A stretch of 64,000 bases of DNA. Origin: Halarcobacter mediterraneus (lineage in GTDB: Bacteria; Campylobacterota; Campylobacteria; Campylobacterales; Arcobacteraceae). Every line of letters starts with the position of its first letter. The first letter of the stretch is position 1. Below, one piece after another: positions 35,232 through 45,669 of this stretch. The notes beneath the pieces are model-generated. The model did not search any database and was not told where the DNA came from. It saw nothing but the letters and a program-made list of their open reading frames with translations. Both the position numbers and the translations under genes were made by a program. The stretch lies in the NCBI RefSeq assembly GCF_004116625.1, contig NZ_NXIE01000002.1, forward strand, positions 310,001 through 374,000, read 5' to 3'.

Positions 35232-36455
35232 ATGGCCTTAAATGTAAAAGAAGTATTAACTATACTAACAAATTTAGAAATCAAACATAAATATGAAATT
35301 TTCCCCATAGAAGAAAGTATTAATAGAATTTGTGCTGAAAATATACTTAGCACAATTGCTCTTCCTAAATTCAATAACTCTGCAATGGATGGATATGCTT
35401 TAAGATATGAAGATATTAATTCAGAACTATCTATTTGTGAAACAATTTTTGCAGGAGATAATAAAAATGTCAAATTAAAAGATAATGAGTGTACTAAAAT
35501 TATGACAGGGGCAAAAATTCCTGAAAATGCTACATTAATTGTTCCAAAAGAAGAATGTATTATAAAAGATGAAAAGATTATTATAAGTAATAAAAATCTT
35601 AAAAAATATTCACATATTAGATTCATTGGAGAAGATATAGGTTTAAATCAAGTACTCATTGAAGAAGGCACTTTATTAAATTCTTCTCATATAACTTTAT
35701 TAAGCTCTCAAGGTATTTCTCATATAAAACTTTATAAAAAACCAAAGATTGTTGTTTTCGCAAGTGGAGAAGAACTTAAACTACACTATGAAAAGATTGA
35801 AGACTACCAAATTTATAATTCAAATACCCCTACTTTAATAGCAAAATGTAAAGAATTAGATTGTGAAGTTCATTTTATAGGACAAGCTAAAGATTCAGTT
35901 AAATCCTTACAAAACTTAATCAATAACTCTTTAGACTCAGATTTAATTATTACTTCAGGTGGAGTTTCTGTAGGAGATGCAGACTTTACTAATGAAGCTT
36001 TTAAAGGATTAGGATTTAAAGAGATCTTTAAAGGTATTGAAATAAAACCAGGAAAACCAACAATATTTGGAAAAATAGAAAAAACTTTTATCTTAAATTT
36101 ACCAGGAAACCCTTTAGCCTCAAGTCTAATTTTTGAATTATTTGGAAAAACTTTAATTCAAAAACTTTTAGGAGAAAAATCAATTTACCAAAATTATATA
36201 AATGCAAAAATAGGAATTGATTTAAAAATAAAAAAAGGAAGAATCACTATAATTCCAGGATTATTTGATGGAGAATATTTTTATCCTGAAGAAAAAAGAT
36301 TACCAGGAATGGTTAGTACTTTGAGTAAATGCAACGCAATGATTGTTGTAGATAAAGATTTATCAAAACTTGAAAAAAACTCTAAAATAAAGATACTTCC
36401 ACTTAATTGGAAGTTTTTTTCAAAAGAGTATAAGGATTTTATAACTTATGAATAA
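35232..36455 (+). CDS. moeA: Molybdopterin molybdenumtransferase
   Basis: 407 aa. Inserts molybdate into molybdopterin to make molybdenum cofactor. MoeA signature regions: [12 protein letters not shown] (about 48-59), [51 protein letters not shown] and [11 protein letters not shown]. Its end overlaps queC by 8 bases, so it leads a moeA-queC-queD-queE unit. Both pathways start from GTP, which may or may not matter. Confidence 0.95.
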   Translation: MALNVKEVLTILTNLEIKHKYEIFPIEESINRICAENILSTIALPKFNNSAMDGYALRYEDINSELSICETIFAGDNKNVKLKDNECTKIMTGAKIPENATLIVPKEECIIKDEKIIISNKNLKKYSHIRFIGEDIGLNQVLIEEGTLLNSSHITLLSSQGISHIKLYKKPKIVVFASGEELKLHYEKIEDYQIYNSNTPTLIAKCKELDCEVHFIGQAKDSVKSLQNLINNSLDSDLIITSGGVSVGDADFTNEAFKGLGFKEIFKGIEIKPGKPTIFGKIEKTFILNLPGNPLASSLIFELFGKTLIQKLLGEKSIYQNYINAKIGIDLKIKKGRITIIPGLFDGEYFYPEEKRLPGMVSTLSKCNAMIVVDKDLSKLEKNSKIKILPLNWKFFSKEYKDFITYE

Positions 36456-37125
36456 AGCTTCAAAAAAAGCAGTTTGTATTTTAAGTGGAGGAATGGACTC
36501 TACTTTAGCTTCCTATATTGCAAAAAAAGAAGGATATGAAATAATTGCTGTTCATTTTAATTATGGACAAAGAACAGAAAAAAAAGAACTTCAAGCTTTT
36601 AGAAATATTTGTAATGATTTACAAATAAAAGAAAAATACGAGATTGATATTCCTTTTTTTACCCAAATAGGAGCTAGTGCTCTTACTGATAATAGTATTG
36701 ATATTCCAATAAATGGTATAGAAGAAGGTGTTCCTATTACTTATGTACCTTTTAGAAATGGTATTTTTTTATCAATTGCAAGTGCTATTGCAGAAAAAGA
36801 AGAAGCAAATGCCTTATTTATAGGGGTAGTAGAAGAAGATAGTTCAGGATATCCAGATTGTACAGATGAATTTATCTCTAAAATGACAAATGCCATTAAT
36901 CAAGGAACAAAAGAGTCTACAAAAATAGAAATAAAAACACCCCTAGTTCACTTAATGAAAGATGAAATTGTAAAAAAATCTCTTGAGTTAAATGTCCCTT
37001 TAGAACATACTTGGTCTTGTTATCAAGAAGAAGAAAGTGCCTGTGGAGTCTGTGATTCTTGTAGACTAAGACTAAATGGATTTGAAAAAGCAAATAGTAA
37101 AGATCCAATAAAATATAAGGAATAA
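36448..37125 (+). CDS. queC: 7-cyano-7-deazaguanine synthase
   Basis: 225 aa, converts 7-carboxy-7-deazaguanine to preQ0 with ammonia and ATP in queuosine synthesis. ATP-pyrophosphatase loop SGGMDST (about 15-21), [12 protein letters not shown], and the zinc-binding end [19 protein letters not shown] with four cysteines. Overlaps moeA by 8 bases; queD follows after 3 bases. Confidence 0.97.
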   Translation: MNKASKKAVCILSGGMDSTLASYIAKKEGYEIIAVHFNYGQRTEKKELQAFRNICNDLQIKEKYEIDIPFFTQIGASALTDNSIDIPINGIEEGVPITYVPFRNGIFLSIASAIAEKEEANALFIGVVEEDSSGYPDCTDEFISKMTNAINQGTKESTKIEIKTPLVHLMKDEIVKKSLELNVPLEHTWSCYQEEESACGVCDSCRLRLNGFEKANSKDPIKYKE

Positions 37126-37128
37126 ATT

Positions 37129-37662
37129 TTGACATGGAAAATATCTAAATCTTTTGACTTTTGTTATGGACATAGAGTTTGGTCACAAACCTTGAATAGT
37201 GAATACTCTTTAGATCCATGTTTAAAATGTAGACACCTTCATGGACACCAAGGGAAAATTGTAATTTTTTTAGAAGCAAGTGAATTAAAAGATGGAATGG
37301 TAACAGATTTTAAACACTTAAATTGGTTTAAACAGTTTCTAGATGATGTTTTAGATCATAAATTTATCATTGATATAAATGACCCTTTATACCCTACTTT
37401 ACTACCCCATATAAAAAAAGAAGACTTAATATTTTTTGAGCAAGGATATTATATTCCTAATATGGACAAATTAAAAGATGAACCACTTCATATAAAAGAG
37501 ATGTATGAAGGGTATGTAATTGTTGAATTTGTACCTACAAGTGAAAATCTTTCTGCATGGTTCTTAGAAATTGCAAGTAAAAAAATGCAAAAAATAGGAA
37601 TAAAAGTTGCAAGTGTTCAATTTGAGGAAACTCCAAAAAGTAAAAGTCATGTCTTTGCTTGA
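37129..37662 (+). CDS. queD: 6-carboxy-5,6,7,8-tetrahydropterin synthase
   Basis: 177 aa with TTG start (RBS AAGG eight bases before). Makes 6-carboxytetrahydropterin from dihydroneopterin triphosphate. Zinc histidines: H15 in CYGHRVW, H36/H38/H40 in CRHLHGHQGK, with C31 and C34 nearby as catalytic candidates; DFKHLNW and DHKFIIDIND follow. It is about 50 residues longer than E. coli QueD because of an insertion around residues 92-130 (FEQGYYIPNMDKLKDEP). Confidence 0.92.
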   Translation: MTWKISKSFDFCYGHRVWSQTLNSEYSLDPCLKCRHLHGHQGKIVIFLEASELKDGMVTDFKHLNWFKQFLDDVLDHKFIIDINDPLYPTLLPHIKKEDLIFFEQGYYIPNMDKLKDEPLHIKEMYEGYVIVEFVPTSENLSAWFLEIASKKMQKIGIKVASVQFEETPKSKSHVFA

Positions 37663-38404
37663 AATTAATGAAATCTTTGGACCAACAATACAAGGAGAAG
37701 GTAAATTAGTAGGTAGCCCTTCAATATTTATACGAGTAGGAAAATGTAACTTTAGATGTGAAGGCTTTAATGTAGAATATGAAACTCCAAGTGGTATAAA
37801 AAAATGTTCATGTGATACTTACTATGCTGTAGATCCTGCATTTAAAGATCAATGGCAAAAAATGTCAGCTGAAAATATTATTAATAAAATTTCTAAAATT
37901 GAACCAAAATATAAAATAGATATTGTAATAACAGGTGGAGAACCTCTATTATATTGGAAAAATGACGAATTTCAAAAACTTCTAAGATATTATATAGAAA
38001 ACAACTACAAAGTTACAATTGAAACCAATGCTTCTTTAGATATAACTTTAGATAAGTCTTATCAAAAAGAAATAATTTTTTCTATGAGTGTAAAGTTATC
38101 AAACTCTTTAGAACCTTTAAAAAAAAGAGTAAATACAACTACACTAAATACTATTATAGATAAAACAAAAAACTCTTATTTAAAGTTTGTTGTGGATAAA
38201 AACTTTAAAAAACAAGCAGAAGAAGAAATAAAAAATATACTTTTACAAATTCCCAGAACAGAAGTTTACTTAATGCCTATGGGAGATACAGCTGAACAAA
38301 TAAATCAAAATAGTGAAGCAGTTATTAACCTTGCTATTAAAAATGGATTTAAATATTGTGACAGATTACATATTAGAGTTTGGGACAATAAAAGAGGTGT
38401 TTAA
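37649..38404 (+). CDS. queE: 7-carboxy-7-deazaguanine synthase
   Basis: 251 aa radical SAM enzyme. Start ATG 37649 (MSLLEINEIFGPTIQGEG) matches family N-termini and overlaps queD by 14 bases; an upstream in-frame ATG would add 14 residues deep inside queD. The cluster motif is unusual: C33-x3-C37, then a 15-residue insert, then C53-S-C55-D, where canonical enzymes have a compact CxxxCxxCD. VITGGEPLLYW and IETNASLDI follow as in QueE. Confidence 0.92.
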   Translation: MSLLEINEIFGPTIQGEGKLVGSPSIFIRVGKCNFRCEGFNVEYETPSGIKKCSCDTYYAVDPAFKDQWQKMSAENIINKISKIEPKYKIDIVITGGEPLLYWKNDEFQKLLRYYIENNYKVTIETNASLDITLDKSYQKEIIFSMSVKLSNSLEPLKKRVNTTTLNTIIDKTKNSYLKFVVDKNFKKQAEEEIKNILLQIPRTEVYLMPMGDTAEQINQNSEAVINLAIKNGFKYCDRLHIRVWDNKRGV

Positions 38405-38415
38405 CTAATTATAGA

Positions 38416-38421
38416 TATAAT
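38416..38421 (+). promoter_or_regulatory. Putative -10 element for fabG
   Basis: TATAAT, 67 bases before the fabG start, in the 84-base spacer after queE. Confidence 0.45.
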
Positions 38422-38488
38422 ATTATCTTAAAAAAGAAACTTTTATTAGAGATTTATTTACTCAATTAAATGACAAAGGATTAATGAA

Positions 38489-39232
38489 GTGAAATTTACT
38501 GGATCAAATGTATTAGTAACAGGTGCAAGTAGAGGTATTGGCGCACAAATTGCAAAAACTCTTGCAAGTTATGGTTTAAAAGTATGGATTAACTACAGAA
38601 ATGGAATAGAAGCTGCAGAAAAAATCAAAGAAGAAATTGAATCAAACGGTGGAACTGCAGCAATTGTTAAAGCTGATGTAACAAAAGAAGATGAATTTAC
38701 AGCAGCAATTAAAACTATTGTAGATGCAGATGGGCAACTTTCATATTTAGTAAATAATGCAGGAATTACAAAAGATAAACTTGCACTAAGAATGTCAGTA
38801 GAAGACTTTAATGATGTAATTACTGCAAATTTAACTTCAGCATTTATTGGCTGTAAAGGTGCTTTAAAAGCAATGGGAAAAAAGAAATTTGGTTCAATTG
38901 TAAATATTTCTTCAATTGTTGGAGAAATGGGTAACCCAGGTCAAACAAATTACTCTGCTTCAAAAGGTGGATTAAATGCAATGACTAAATCATTTGCTAA
39001 AGAAGCTGCTGCAAGAGATATTAGATATAATGCAGTAACACCTGGTTTTATTCAAACAGATATGACAGATGAATTAAAAGATGAAGTTAAAGCAGAATAT
39101 GAAAAGAATATTCCTTTAAGTAGATTTGGTCAACCTAGTGAGATTGCTGATGCTGTGGCATTTCTACTTAGTGATCATGCTTCATATATAACAGGTGAAA
39201 TCTTAAAAGTAAATGGTGGATTATACGTTTAA
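38489..39232 (+). CDS. fabG: 3-oxoacyl-ACP reductase
   Basis: 247 aa SDR with GTG start (RBS AAAGGA). NADPH site TGASRGIG (10-17), NNAG, and catalytic YSASKGG; ends with the FabG-typical ITGEILKVNGGLYV. Reduces 3-oxoacyl-ACP in fatty acid elongation. Upstream of acpP, fabF and accA, but with its own promoter and terminator. ATG-like alternatives would remove part of the cofactor strand. Confidence 0.95.
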   Translation: MKFTGSNVLVTGASRGIGAQIAKTLASYGLKVWINYRNGIEAAEKIKEEIESNGGTAAIVKADVTKEDEFTAAIKTIVDADGQLSYLVNNAGITKDKLALRMSVEDFNDVITANLTSAFIGCKGALKAMGKKKFGSIVNISSIVGEMGNPGQTNYSASKGGLNAMTKSFAKEAAARDIRYNAVTPGFIQTDMTDELKDEVKAEYEKNIPLSRFGQPSEIADAVAFLLSDHASYITGEILKVNGGLYV

Positions 39233-39253
39233 AAAGATTTATTAAATCTTTTT
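39231..39253 (+). terminator. Terminator overlapping the fabG stop codon
   Basis: 10-bp stem AAAAAGATTT / AAATCTTTTT (39231-39240 with 39244-39253), 3-base loop, ending in T run. Confidence 0.7.
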
Positions 39254-39254
39254 G

Positions 39255-39263
39255 TGTTATAAT
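39255..39263 (+). promoter_or_regulatory. Extended -10 promoter of acpP
   Basis: TGTTATAAT: a TATAAT box with an upstream TG, 30 bases before the acpP ATG and immediately after the fabG terminator. The best-looking promoter in the window. Confidence 0.65.
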
Positions 39264-39293
39264 ATTGCGACAATTTTAAAAAAGGAAAAGAAT

Positions 39294-39524
39294 ATGGCAT
39301 TATTAGATGATGTAAAAGAAGTAGTTGTAGAACAACTAGATTGCGATCCGGCAGAAGTAAAAGAAGAGTCTAAATTTATTGAAGATTTAGGTGCAGACTC
39401 ACTAGATGTTGTAGAGTTAGTTATGGCATTAGAGGAAAAATTCGATATCGAAATTCCTGATGAAGATGCTGAAGGTATTTTAACTGTGGCGGATGCAATT
39501 AAATACATCGAAGATAACGCGTAA
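39294..39524 (+). CDS. acpP: Acyl carrier protein
   Basis: 76 aa, normal ACP size. Start ATG 39294 ([11 protein letters not shown]) has AAAAGGAAAAG upstream. The phosphopantetheine serine is in [12 protein letters not shown] (S about 37), and the acidic helices and end [13 protein letters not shown] are typical. Carries acyl chains for fatty acid and lipid A synthesis. Own promoter and terminator, consistent with high expression. Confidence 0.98.
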   Translation: MALLDDVKEVVVEQLDCDPAEVKEESKFIEDLGADSLDVVELVMALEEKFDIEIPDEDAEGILTVADAIKYIEDNA

Positions 39525-39545
39525 TTTTACGCTTTTTAATAATGT

Positions 39546-39573
39546 AAAGCCAGTAATCGTTACTGGCTTTTTT
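39546..39573 (+). terminator. Rho-independent terminator after acpP
   Basis: 11-bp perfect stem (39546-39556 with 39560-39570), loop TCG, followed by T run. Confidence 0.88.
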
Positions 39574-39651
39574 AATACAGTATTTAAATTATTGAATTTT
39601 TAATTAATAAGAATTGAATTATTTAAATTTTTAGATTTTGGAGCAAATTTG

Positions 39652-40911
39652 ATGAAAAGAGTTGTTATAACAGGTTTAGGAACAATAAATTCGATAGGAC
39701 ACAATGTAGAGGATTCATTTAACGCTGCTGTAGAAGGTAAATGTGGAATTGAAACTATCACATTATTTGATGCAAGTGAATATCCTGTACAATTTGCAGG
39801 AGAAGTTAAAGACTTTGATCCAACAACAGTAATGGATAAAAAAGAAGTAAAAAAAGCTGATAGATTTATACAATTAGGAATAAAAGCTGCAAATGAAGCG
39901 ATGAAAGATGCAGGTTTTATTAATGATGAAAATAAAAAAGTTGACGATTCATTATCAGAAAGATTTGGTTTAATTTCGGCTTCAGGAATTGGTGGATTAA
40001 CAACAATTGAAAAAAACTCTGTAACGTGTGCGAATAGAGGCCCAAAAAGAATTTCACCTTTCTTTATCCCTTCATCTTTAGTAAATATGTTAGGTGGATT
40101 TATTTCTATTGAACATGGATTAAAAGGTCCTTCTTTATCTCATGTTACTGCTTGTGCTGCTTCAACACATGCTTTGGCAGATGCAGTAAAAACTATTGTA
40201 ACTAATGGCGCAGATAAAGTATTAGTTGTAGGTGCTGAAAGTGCTATTTGTGGTGCAGGAATTGGTGGTTTTGCTTCAATGAAAGCTTTATCAACAAGAA
40301 ATGATGAACCACAAAAAGCATCAAGACCATTTGATAAAGATAGAGATGGATTTGTTATGGGAGAAGGTGCAGGAGCACTTGTTGTTGAAACTTTAGAGTC
40401 AGCGAAAGAAAGAGGTGCTAAGATTTATTGTGAAATCATTGGTTTTGGAGAATCAAGTGATGCAAATCACATAACTGCACCAGTAATGGAAGGACCATTA
40501 AGAGCTATGAAAGCTGCTTTATCAATGGCACAAACAAATATAGGGGAAAGCATTAAAATTGATTATATTAATGCTCATGGTACTTCTACTCCAGTTGGTG
40601 ATGCAAATGAATCAAAAGCAATAGTTGAATTATTTAATGGTGTAGAAAATTGTCCTCCTGTTACATCTACAAAAGGTCAAGTTGGTCATTGTTTAGGTGC
40701 TGCTGGAGCGATTGAAGCAATTTTTACAATTAAAGCATTAAATGAAGGAATTATTCCTCCAACTATAAATTTAGAAAACCTAGATGAAGGATGTAACCTT
40801 GATTATGTTCCAAATAAAGCGAAAAAAGCTCAACTAAATATAGTGATGAGTAATAATTTCGGTTTTGGTGGAACAAATGGTTCTATAATATTTAAAAAAC
40901 TAGAAGATTAA
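39652..40911 (+). CDS. fabF: 3-oxoacyl-ACP synthase II
   Basis: 419 aa condensing enzyme of fatty acid elongation. I start at ATG 39652 (MKRVVITGLGTI) with GGAG eight bases upstream; the TTG just before adds nothing. Active-site Cys in VTACAASTHALADA (about 170), His in INAHGTSTPVGDA and GHCLGAAGA; ends NNFGFGGTNGSIIF. accA follows after 36 bases. Confidence 0.97.
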   Translation: MKRVVITGLGTINSIGHNVEDSFNAAVEGKCGIETITLFDASEYPVQFAGEVKDFDPTTVMDKKEVKKADRFIQLGIKAANEAMKDAGFINDENKKVDDSLSERFGLISASGIGGLTTIEKNSVTCANRGPKRISPFFIPSSLVNMLGGFISIEHGLKGPSLSHVTACAASTHALADAVKTIVTNGADKVLVVGAESAICGAGIGGFASMKALSTRNDEPQKASRPFDKDRDGFVMGEGAGALVVETLESAKERGAKIYCEIIGFGESSDANHITAPVMEGPLRAMKAALSMAQTNIGESIKIDYINAHGTSTPVGDANESKAIVELFNGVENCPPVTSTKGQVGHCLGAAGAIEAIFTIKALNEGIIPPTINLENLDEGCNLDYVPNKAKKAQLNIVMSNNFGFGGTNGSIIFKKLED

Positions 40912-40947
40912 TATTAGAGTAAAAACTCTTTTCGAAAAGGAAATTAT

Positions 40948-41889
40948 TTGGCAACTTATTTAGATTTTGAAGACAAAATAAAAAAAATTGAAGAAGATAT
41001 TACAGTTGCAAAAACAAAAAATGATGAACATGCGGTAGAAATTCTAGAAAGAAAACTAGAAAAAGAAGTTGAAAAAACCTTTAAAAACTTAAGTGATTAT
41101 CAAAAACTTCAATTAGCTAGACATCCAGATAGACCATATGCAATGGATTATATAAAAGGTCTTATGCATGACTATTATGAAATTCATGGAGATAGACATT
41201 ATGATGATGATAATGCAATTGTATGTTTCCTAGGATATATTGGTAATGAAAAAGTTGTGGTTATTGGTGAACAAAAAGGAAGAGGAACTAAAGATAAATT
41301 AAAAAGAAACTTTGGTATGCCAAGTCCGCAAGGTTATAGAAAAGCCTTAAGAGCAGCAAGATTAGCTGAAAAATTTAATTTGCCAGTTCTTATGCTTGTA
41401 GACACTCCCGGTGCTTATCCAGGAATTGGAGCAGAAGAAAGAAACCAATCTGAAGCAATTGCTAAAAACTTATATGAATTTTCAGAATTAACAACTCCTA
41501 CAATATCTGTTGTTATAGGAGAAGGTGGTTCAGGAGGAGCTCTTGCAATATCTGTAGCAGATAAACTTGCTATGATGAGATATTCTGTATATGCAGTTAT
41601 CTCGCCAGAAGGATGTTCTGCAATTTTATGGAATGATCCTGCTAAAGTTGAAACAGCAGCAAATGCACTTAAAATAACTGCTGAATCATTAAAAGACTTA
41701 GGTTTAGTTGATGATGTGGTAAATGAGCCTTTAATTGGTGCACATAGAAAAAAAGAAGAAGCAATTAAAGCTTTAGGAGACTATTTTTTATCTTCTCTTG
41801 AGGAATTAAAACAATTATCTAAAGAAGAAAGATATGAAAAAAAATATGAAAAACTTATGAGCTTAGGAAAATTCCAAGAAGGAAAATAA
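40948..41889 (+). CDS. accA: Acetyl-CoA carboxylase carboxyltransferase subunit alpha
   Basis: 313 aa, TTG start with AAAAGGAAAT upstream. Together with AccD it transfers CO2 from biotin to acetyl-CoA. Typical regions: [65 protein letters not shown] and [11 protein letters not shown]. Grouped with acpP and fabF as in C. jejuni (from memory). Confidence 0.97.
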   Translation: MATYLDFEDKIKKIEEDITVAKTKNDEHAVEILERKLEKEVEKTFKNLSDYQKLQLARHPDRPYAMDYIKGLMHDYYEIHGDRHYDDDNAIVCFLGYIGNEKVVVIGEQKGRGTKDKLKRNFGMPSPQGYRKALRAARLAEKFNLPVLMLVDTPGAYPGIGAEERNQSEAIAKNLYEFSELTTPTISVVIGEGGSGGALAISVADKLAMMRYSVYAVISPEGCSAILWNDPAKVETAANALKITAESLKDLGLVDDVVNEPLIGAHRKKEEAIKALGDYFLSSLEELKQLSKEERYEKKYEKLMSLGKFQEGK

Positions 41890-41893
41890 GTTG

Positions 41894-41918
41894 AGTTGTA
41901 GTATTAATAACTACAACT
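41894..41918. terminator. Bidirectional terminator between accA and HIT gene
   Basis: 9-bp perfect stem AGTTGTAGT / ACTACAACT (41894-41902 with 41910-41918) between two convergent stop codons. Confidence 0.6.
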
Positions 41919-42250
41919 TAATCTCGAACTAATCTACCTACTGGTTCTCCACCCAAAATATGAAAATGTAAATGAGAAACTTCTTGTCCTCCATTTTTAC
42001 CAATATTTGTAATCATTCTATAACCTGTTTCTCTTATTCCTAATTTTTCTACAACCTTATGAATAAATGTAGTCATTTCTGACATTATTTCAGGAGGAAT
42101 TACATCAAAAGAATCATAATGCTCTTTAGGAATAACCAATACATGAATTTTTTTAGCAGGATTAATATCATTAAAAGCTAAAAAATTTTCATCTTCTAAT
42201 ACTGTTTGATTAGGAATTTCACCTTTTACAATTTTACAAAAAATACACAT
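41918..42250 (-). CDS. HIT-family nucleotide-binding protein
   Basis: 110 aa, Hint branch of the HIT superfamily. Zinc-type start CIFCKIV, then the histidine triad HLHFHILGG near the C-terminus; family members hydrolyse nucleoside phosphoramidates such as AMP-lysine. Divergent from pheS with about 100 bases between, the same neighbourhood as in H. pylori and C. jejuni (from memory). Confidence 0.93.
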   Translation of the reverse strand: MCIFCKIVKGEIPNQTVLEDENFLAFNDINPAKKIHVLVIPKEHYDSFDVIPPEIMSEMTTFIHKVVEKLGIRETGYRMITNIGKNGGQEVSHLHFHILGGEPVGRLVRD

Positions 42251-42307
42251 ATTATTACCTTTTAAAGTTTAAAAAAAATTATAACCAAACTCTAATAAAT
42301 TTTAAAG

Positions 42308-42313
42308 TATAAT
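42308..42313 (+). promoter_or_regulatory. Putative -10 element for the pheS operon
   Basis: TATAAT, 35 bases before the pheS GTG. No attenuator-like leader peptide with Phe codons is visible in the short spacer. Confidence 0.5.
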
Positions 42314-42348
42314 CCACTTCCTTAGAAAAAAACAACAGGAGAATAAAA

Positions 42349-43341
42349 GTGAAAGAATGGCTTGACAAGATTAATAATGCTGATTCACTTGAAGTTCTAG
42401 AAAATTTAAGAATTGAAACTTTAGGTAAAAAAGGTATTATTCCTGCGCAGTTTGCAAAAATGAAAGATATTCCAGGGCCAGAGAAAAAAGCATTTGCTGA
42501 AAATTTAAATAAGCAAAAAACTGAAATAACTGAGGCTTTAGAAAATAAAAAACAAGTATTAGAAAAAAAAGCACTTGAAGAAAAGTTAAAAGAAGAAAAA
42601 ATTGATGTAACAAAATTTAATAATGAATTAACATGTGGTGCAGCACATCCTGTAACATTAACTATGGATAGAATAATTACTTATTTTCAAAATCTTAATT
42701 TTGCAGTAGAAGAAGGACCTTTAGTAGAAGATGATTTTCATAACTTTGAAGCATTAAACCTTCCTAAATACCATCCAGCAAGAGATATGCAAGATACATT
42801 CTATAATAAAGATTATACTTTACTTAGAACACATACATCTCCTGTTCAAATTAGAACAATGTTAGAACAAAAAACACCAATTAGAATGATTGCACCAGGA
42901 ACAGTTTTTAGAAGAGATTATGATATTACACATACGCCAATGTTCCACCAAATTGAAGCACTTGTAGTAGATGATGCAGATAAAATTTCTTTTGCTAATT
43001 TAAAACATGTCTTAGTTGAATTTTTACAACATATTTTTGGGGAAGTAGATGTTCGATTTAGACCTTCATTCTTCCCATTTACAGAACCTTCTGCTGAAGT
43101 AGATATTTCATGTGTATTCTGTAAAGGTGATGGATGTAGAGTATGTTCTCACACAGGATGGATAGAAATACTTGGTTGTGGAATTGTAGATCAAAATGTT
43201 TTTAATGCAGTTGGATATGAAAATAAATCAGGATATGCATTTGGTCTAGGAATAGAAAGAGTTGCTATGTTAACTCATGATATAGGAGATTTAAGATCAC
43301 TATTTGAAAGTGATCTAAGATTATTAGGACAGTTTAAATGA
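42349..43341 (+). CDS. pheS: Phenylalanyl-tRNA synthetase alpha subunit
   Basis: 330 aa, GTG start with AGGAGA six bases upstream. Class II catalytic subunit: [10 protein letters not shown] (motif entry), [34 protein letters not shown] (motif 2), [16 protein letters not shown] and [10 protein letters not shown] (motif 3). N-terminal coiled-coil (about 1-85) contacts tRNA-Phe. Overlaps pheT by 4 bases. Confidence 0.97.
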   Translation: MKEWLDKINNADSLEVLENLRIETLGKKGIIPAQFAKMKDIPGPEKKAFAENLNKQKTEITEALENKKQVLEKKALEEKLKEEKIDVTKFNNELTCGAAHPVTLTMDRIITYFQNLNFAVEEGPLVEDDFHNFEALNLPKYHPARDMQDTFYNKDYTLLRTHTSPVQIRTMLEQKTPIRMIAPGTVFRRDYDITHTPMFHQIEALVVDDADKISFANLKHVLVEFLQHIFGEVDVRFRPSFFPFTEPSAEVDISCVFCKGDGCRVCSHTGWIEILGCGIVDQNVFNAVGYENKSGYAFGLGIERVAMLTHDIGDLRSLFESDLRLLGQFK

Positions 43342-45659
43342 TAATAACAAGATCGTGGATACAAGAATATATAGATATTTCAAAAATATCAACTGAAGAT
43401 ATTTGTAAAACTTTAAACTCTATAGGATTAGAAGTAGATAGTGTCGAAGAAAAAAGAATAGTTCCTAAAGTAGTAATAGGAAAAGTTTTAGAAAAAGAAA
43501 AACATCCAGATGCTGACAAATTAAATATTTGCCAAGTTGACATTGGAAATGAAACAGTACAAATAGTCTGTGGTGCAAAAAATGTTGATGCAGGACAATA
43601 TGTTCCTGTTGCTGTAGTTGGTTGTAAACTTAGTGAAGATTTTAAAATTAAAAAAGCTAAACTTCGAGGTATAGAGTCAAATGGTATGATTTGTTCTTCT
43701 ACAGAAATAGGTTTAGCAAAATTAAATGATGGTATCTTAGAACTTGATAATTCTATTGGAGAACTTGTAACAGGAAGAGAATTAAGAGAATATAATCTAT
43801 TAAATGATGATATTATTGAAATTGAACTTACTGCAAATAGAGGAGACTGTTTAAGCATAAATGGAGTTGCTAGAGAACTTAGTGCTTTTTATTCAATCCC
43901 TTTCAAAGAGCAAGAATTTAAAATTAACTACAATGATTTAGGAATTGGACAAATACTAGAAGTAGAAAGTCAAAGTAATATAGAAACAAAATTTATTTAT
44001 ACAGTAATAAATTCTGAAAACTTTTCTTTACCAGTTTTACAAAAAATAAGAGTTGGAATCATTGACAAATATAAAGAAAATGATTTAAGTGATGCTATTT
44101 CATACATCACTCACTCTTCAGGAGTAATTTTAAATGCCTATGCAAAGAAAGATGCAGAAGTAGTAAATAATTTATCAACAATACATATTCAAAAAGACAA
44201 ACAAGGTTTTGATGTAGTAATTGGAAATAAAAAATTAAGTACTCTATGCGTAGAGCAAAATAATACAGAAAAAGATGAAAGTAATGAATATATTATAGAA
44301 GCTTCTTATATAAACCCTGAAACATTAGCAAAAAAAGTTTTTGAAACAAAAAAAGAAACAGGAGAAGTTTATTATAGAAGTTCAAGAGGTAGTGAACCAG
44401 CAATTGAGTTAGGAATGAAACAATTTTGTTCATTAATTTCAACTTTTGGTGCAGAAGTTTATAATGGAAATGAATCTTTTATTGATTATGAAGAAAAAAT
44501 TACTATTGATGCAAGTATAAAAAAAATCAATGCAATAATTGGGCAAGAAGTAGAAAAAGTTAAAATTGATAAAATACTTAGTGGTTTAGGATTTGAAGTA
44601 AAAGACAACTCCTCTGATGTATTATCAATTAAAGTACCATATTATAGACATGACATAAAAAATATTGCTGATATTACGGAAGAAATTGTAAGAATCATTG
44701 GTATTGATAATATTCAAGCAAAACCTTTAGCAATTGATGAAGTAAATAGATCAAATAAAACTTCTTATGATTTAATTAAAAAAAATAAATTAAGAGCTAA
44801 AGCAATAGAAAATGGCTTCTTTGAAACTGTGACTTATATTTTTGCAGATAAACAAAAGTTAGAAAAATATTCTCTAGCAACAGTTCAAGAAAGTCTTGAC
44901 ATTTTAAATCCAATTGTAAAAGAGCTAGATACTTTTAGAACAACTATCTCTTTAAACCTAATTGAAGCTTGTTCAAACAATGCTAAACTTGGTTTTAAAT
45001 CAGCAGCATTTTTTGAAATCGGGAAAATATTTAACTTAAGAAGAGAAGAAAAAACAGTAATTTCTTTTGTATTTTCAGGGCAAAAAGAACTTGAAGAAAT
45101 TACAAATTCTGGAAAACCAGAAAATATTGATTTCTTCTCTTTCTCTAAAAAAGTATTAAATACGGTTGGAAAATTTGATTTAGAACCAATGAATAAAATT
45201 TCTAATGATTTAATTCACCCATACCAAAATGCAAATGTAATTGTAGATGGTCAAACAGTAGGATTTATTTCAAAACTACATCCAAGTGTTGCAGCCCAAT
45301 ATGATTTAGCTGATACATTTATCGCTGAAATTGATTTTGAAACAATTGCAAATGATTTAATCAAAGTAGAAAGTTACTCTAAGTTCCAAGCTTCTAAAAA
45401 AGACTTAAGCCTTATTGTTCCACAAGATATGGAATTTAAGAAAATTAAAGATGTAATTAACTCTTTAGAGAATAAAACAATTAAACAATATAACCTAATA
45501 GATATCTATAAAGATGAAAACTTAGGTGAAAATGAGAGTTTAACTATTAGATTTGTTCTTCAAAATGATGATAAAACACTTGAAGAAGAAGATATTACTT
45601 CAACAATGAATAGTATTTTAGAAGCATTGAAAGAAAAATTAAATATTGAATTAAGATAA
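43338..45659 (+). CDS. pheT: Phenylalanyl-tRNA synthetase beta subunit
   Basis: 773 aa, full-length bacterial type. N-terminal tRNA-binding OB domain (about 40-150: [23 protein letters not shown]), B3/B4 editing region, B5 region with [17 protein letters not shown], catalytic-like B6/B7 and C-terminal anticodon-binding FDX domain (about 685-773: [15 protein letters not shown]). Forms an alpha2beta2 enzyme with PheS. aroA follows after 10 bases. Confidence 0.97.
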   Translation: MIITRSWIQEYIDISKISTEDICKTLNSIGLEVDSVEEKRIVPKVVIGKVLEKEKHPDADKLNICQVDIGNETVQIVCGAKNVDAGQYVPVAVVGCKLSEDFKIKKAKLRGIESNGMICSSTEIGLAKLNDGILELDNSIGELVTGRELREYNLLNDDIIEIELTANRGDCLSINGVARELSAFYSIPFKEQEFKINYNDLGIGQILEVESQSNIETKFIYTVINSENFSLPVLQKIRVGIIDKYKENDLSDAISYITHSSGVILNAYAKKDAEVVNNLSTIHIQKDKQGFDVVIGNKKLSTLCVEQNNTEKDESNEYIIEASYINPETLAKKVFETKKETGEVYYRSSRGSEPAIELGMKQFCSLISTFGAEVYNGNESFIDYEEKITIDASIKKINAIIGQEVEKVKIDKILSGLGFEVKDNSSDVLSIKVPYYRHDIKNIADITEEIVRIIGIDNIQAKPLAIDEVNRSNKTSYDLIKKNKLRAKAIENGFFETVTYIFADKQKLEKYSLATVQESLDILNPIVKELDTFRTTISLNLIEACSNNAKLGFKSAAFFEIGKIFNLRREEKTVISFVFSGQKELEEITNSGKPENIDFFSFSKKVLNTVGKFDLEPMNKISNDLIHPYQNANVIVDGQTVGFISKLHPSVAAQYDLADTFIAEIDFETIANDLIKVESYSKFQASKKDLSLIVPQDMEFKKIKDVINSLENKTIKQYNLIDIYKDENLGENESLTIRFVLQNDDKTLEEEDITSTMNSILEALKEKLNIELR

Positions 45660-45669
45660 GGAAACAAAA

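Noticed and set aside
35195-35626. 143-aa open frame opposite the start of moeA
   Set aside because: Antisense shadow of moeA with low-complexity hydrophobic sequence; moeA motifs are clear.
40921-40944. Hairpin AGAGT/ACTCT and the palindrome CTTTTCGAAAAG before accA
   Set aside because: Short stems in AT-rich DNA; the palindrome leaves too small a loop to fold, and its A-rich half is simply the accA ribosome binding site.
43334-43858. 174-aa open frame on the minus strand opposite pheT
   Set aside because: Lies fully inside the well-supported pheT gene; Ser/Phe/Ile-rich composition is what the complement of AT-rich coding DNA gives. No RBS and no recognisable motif.
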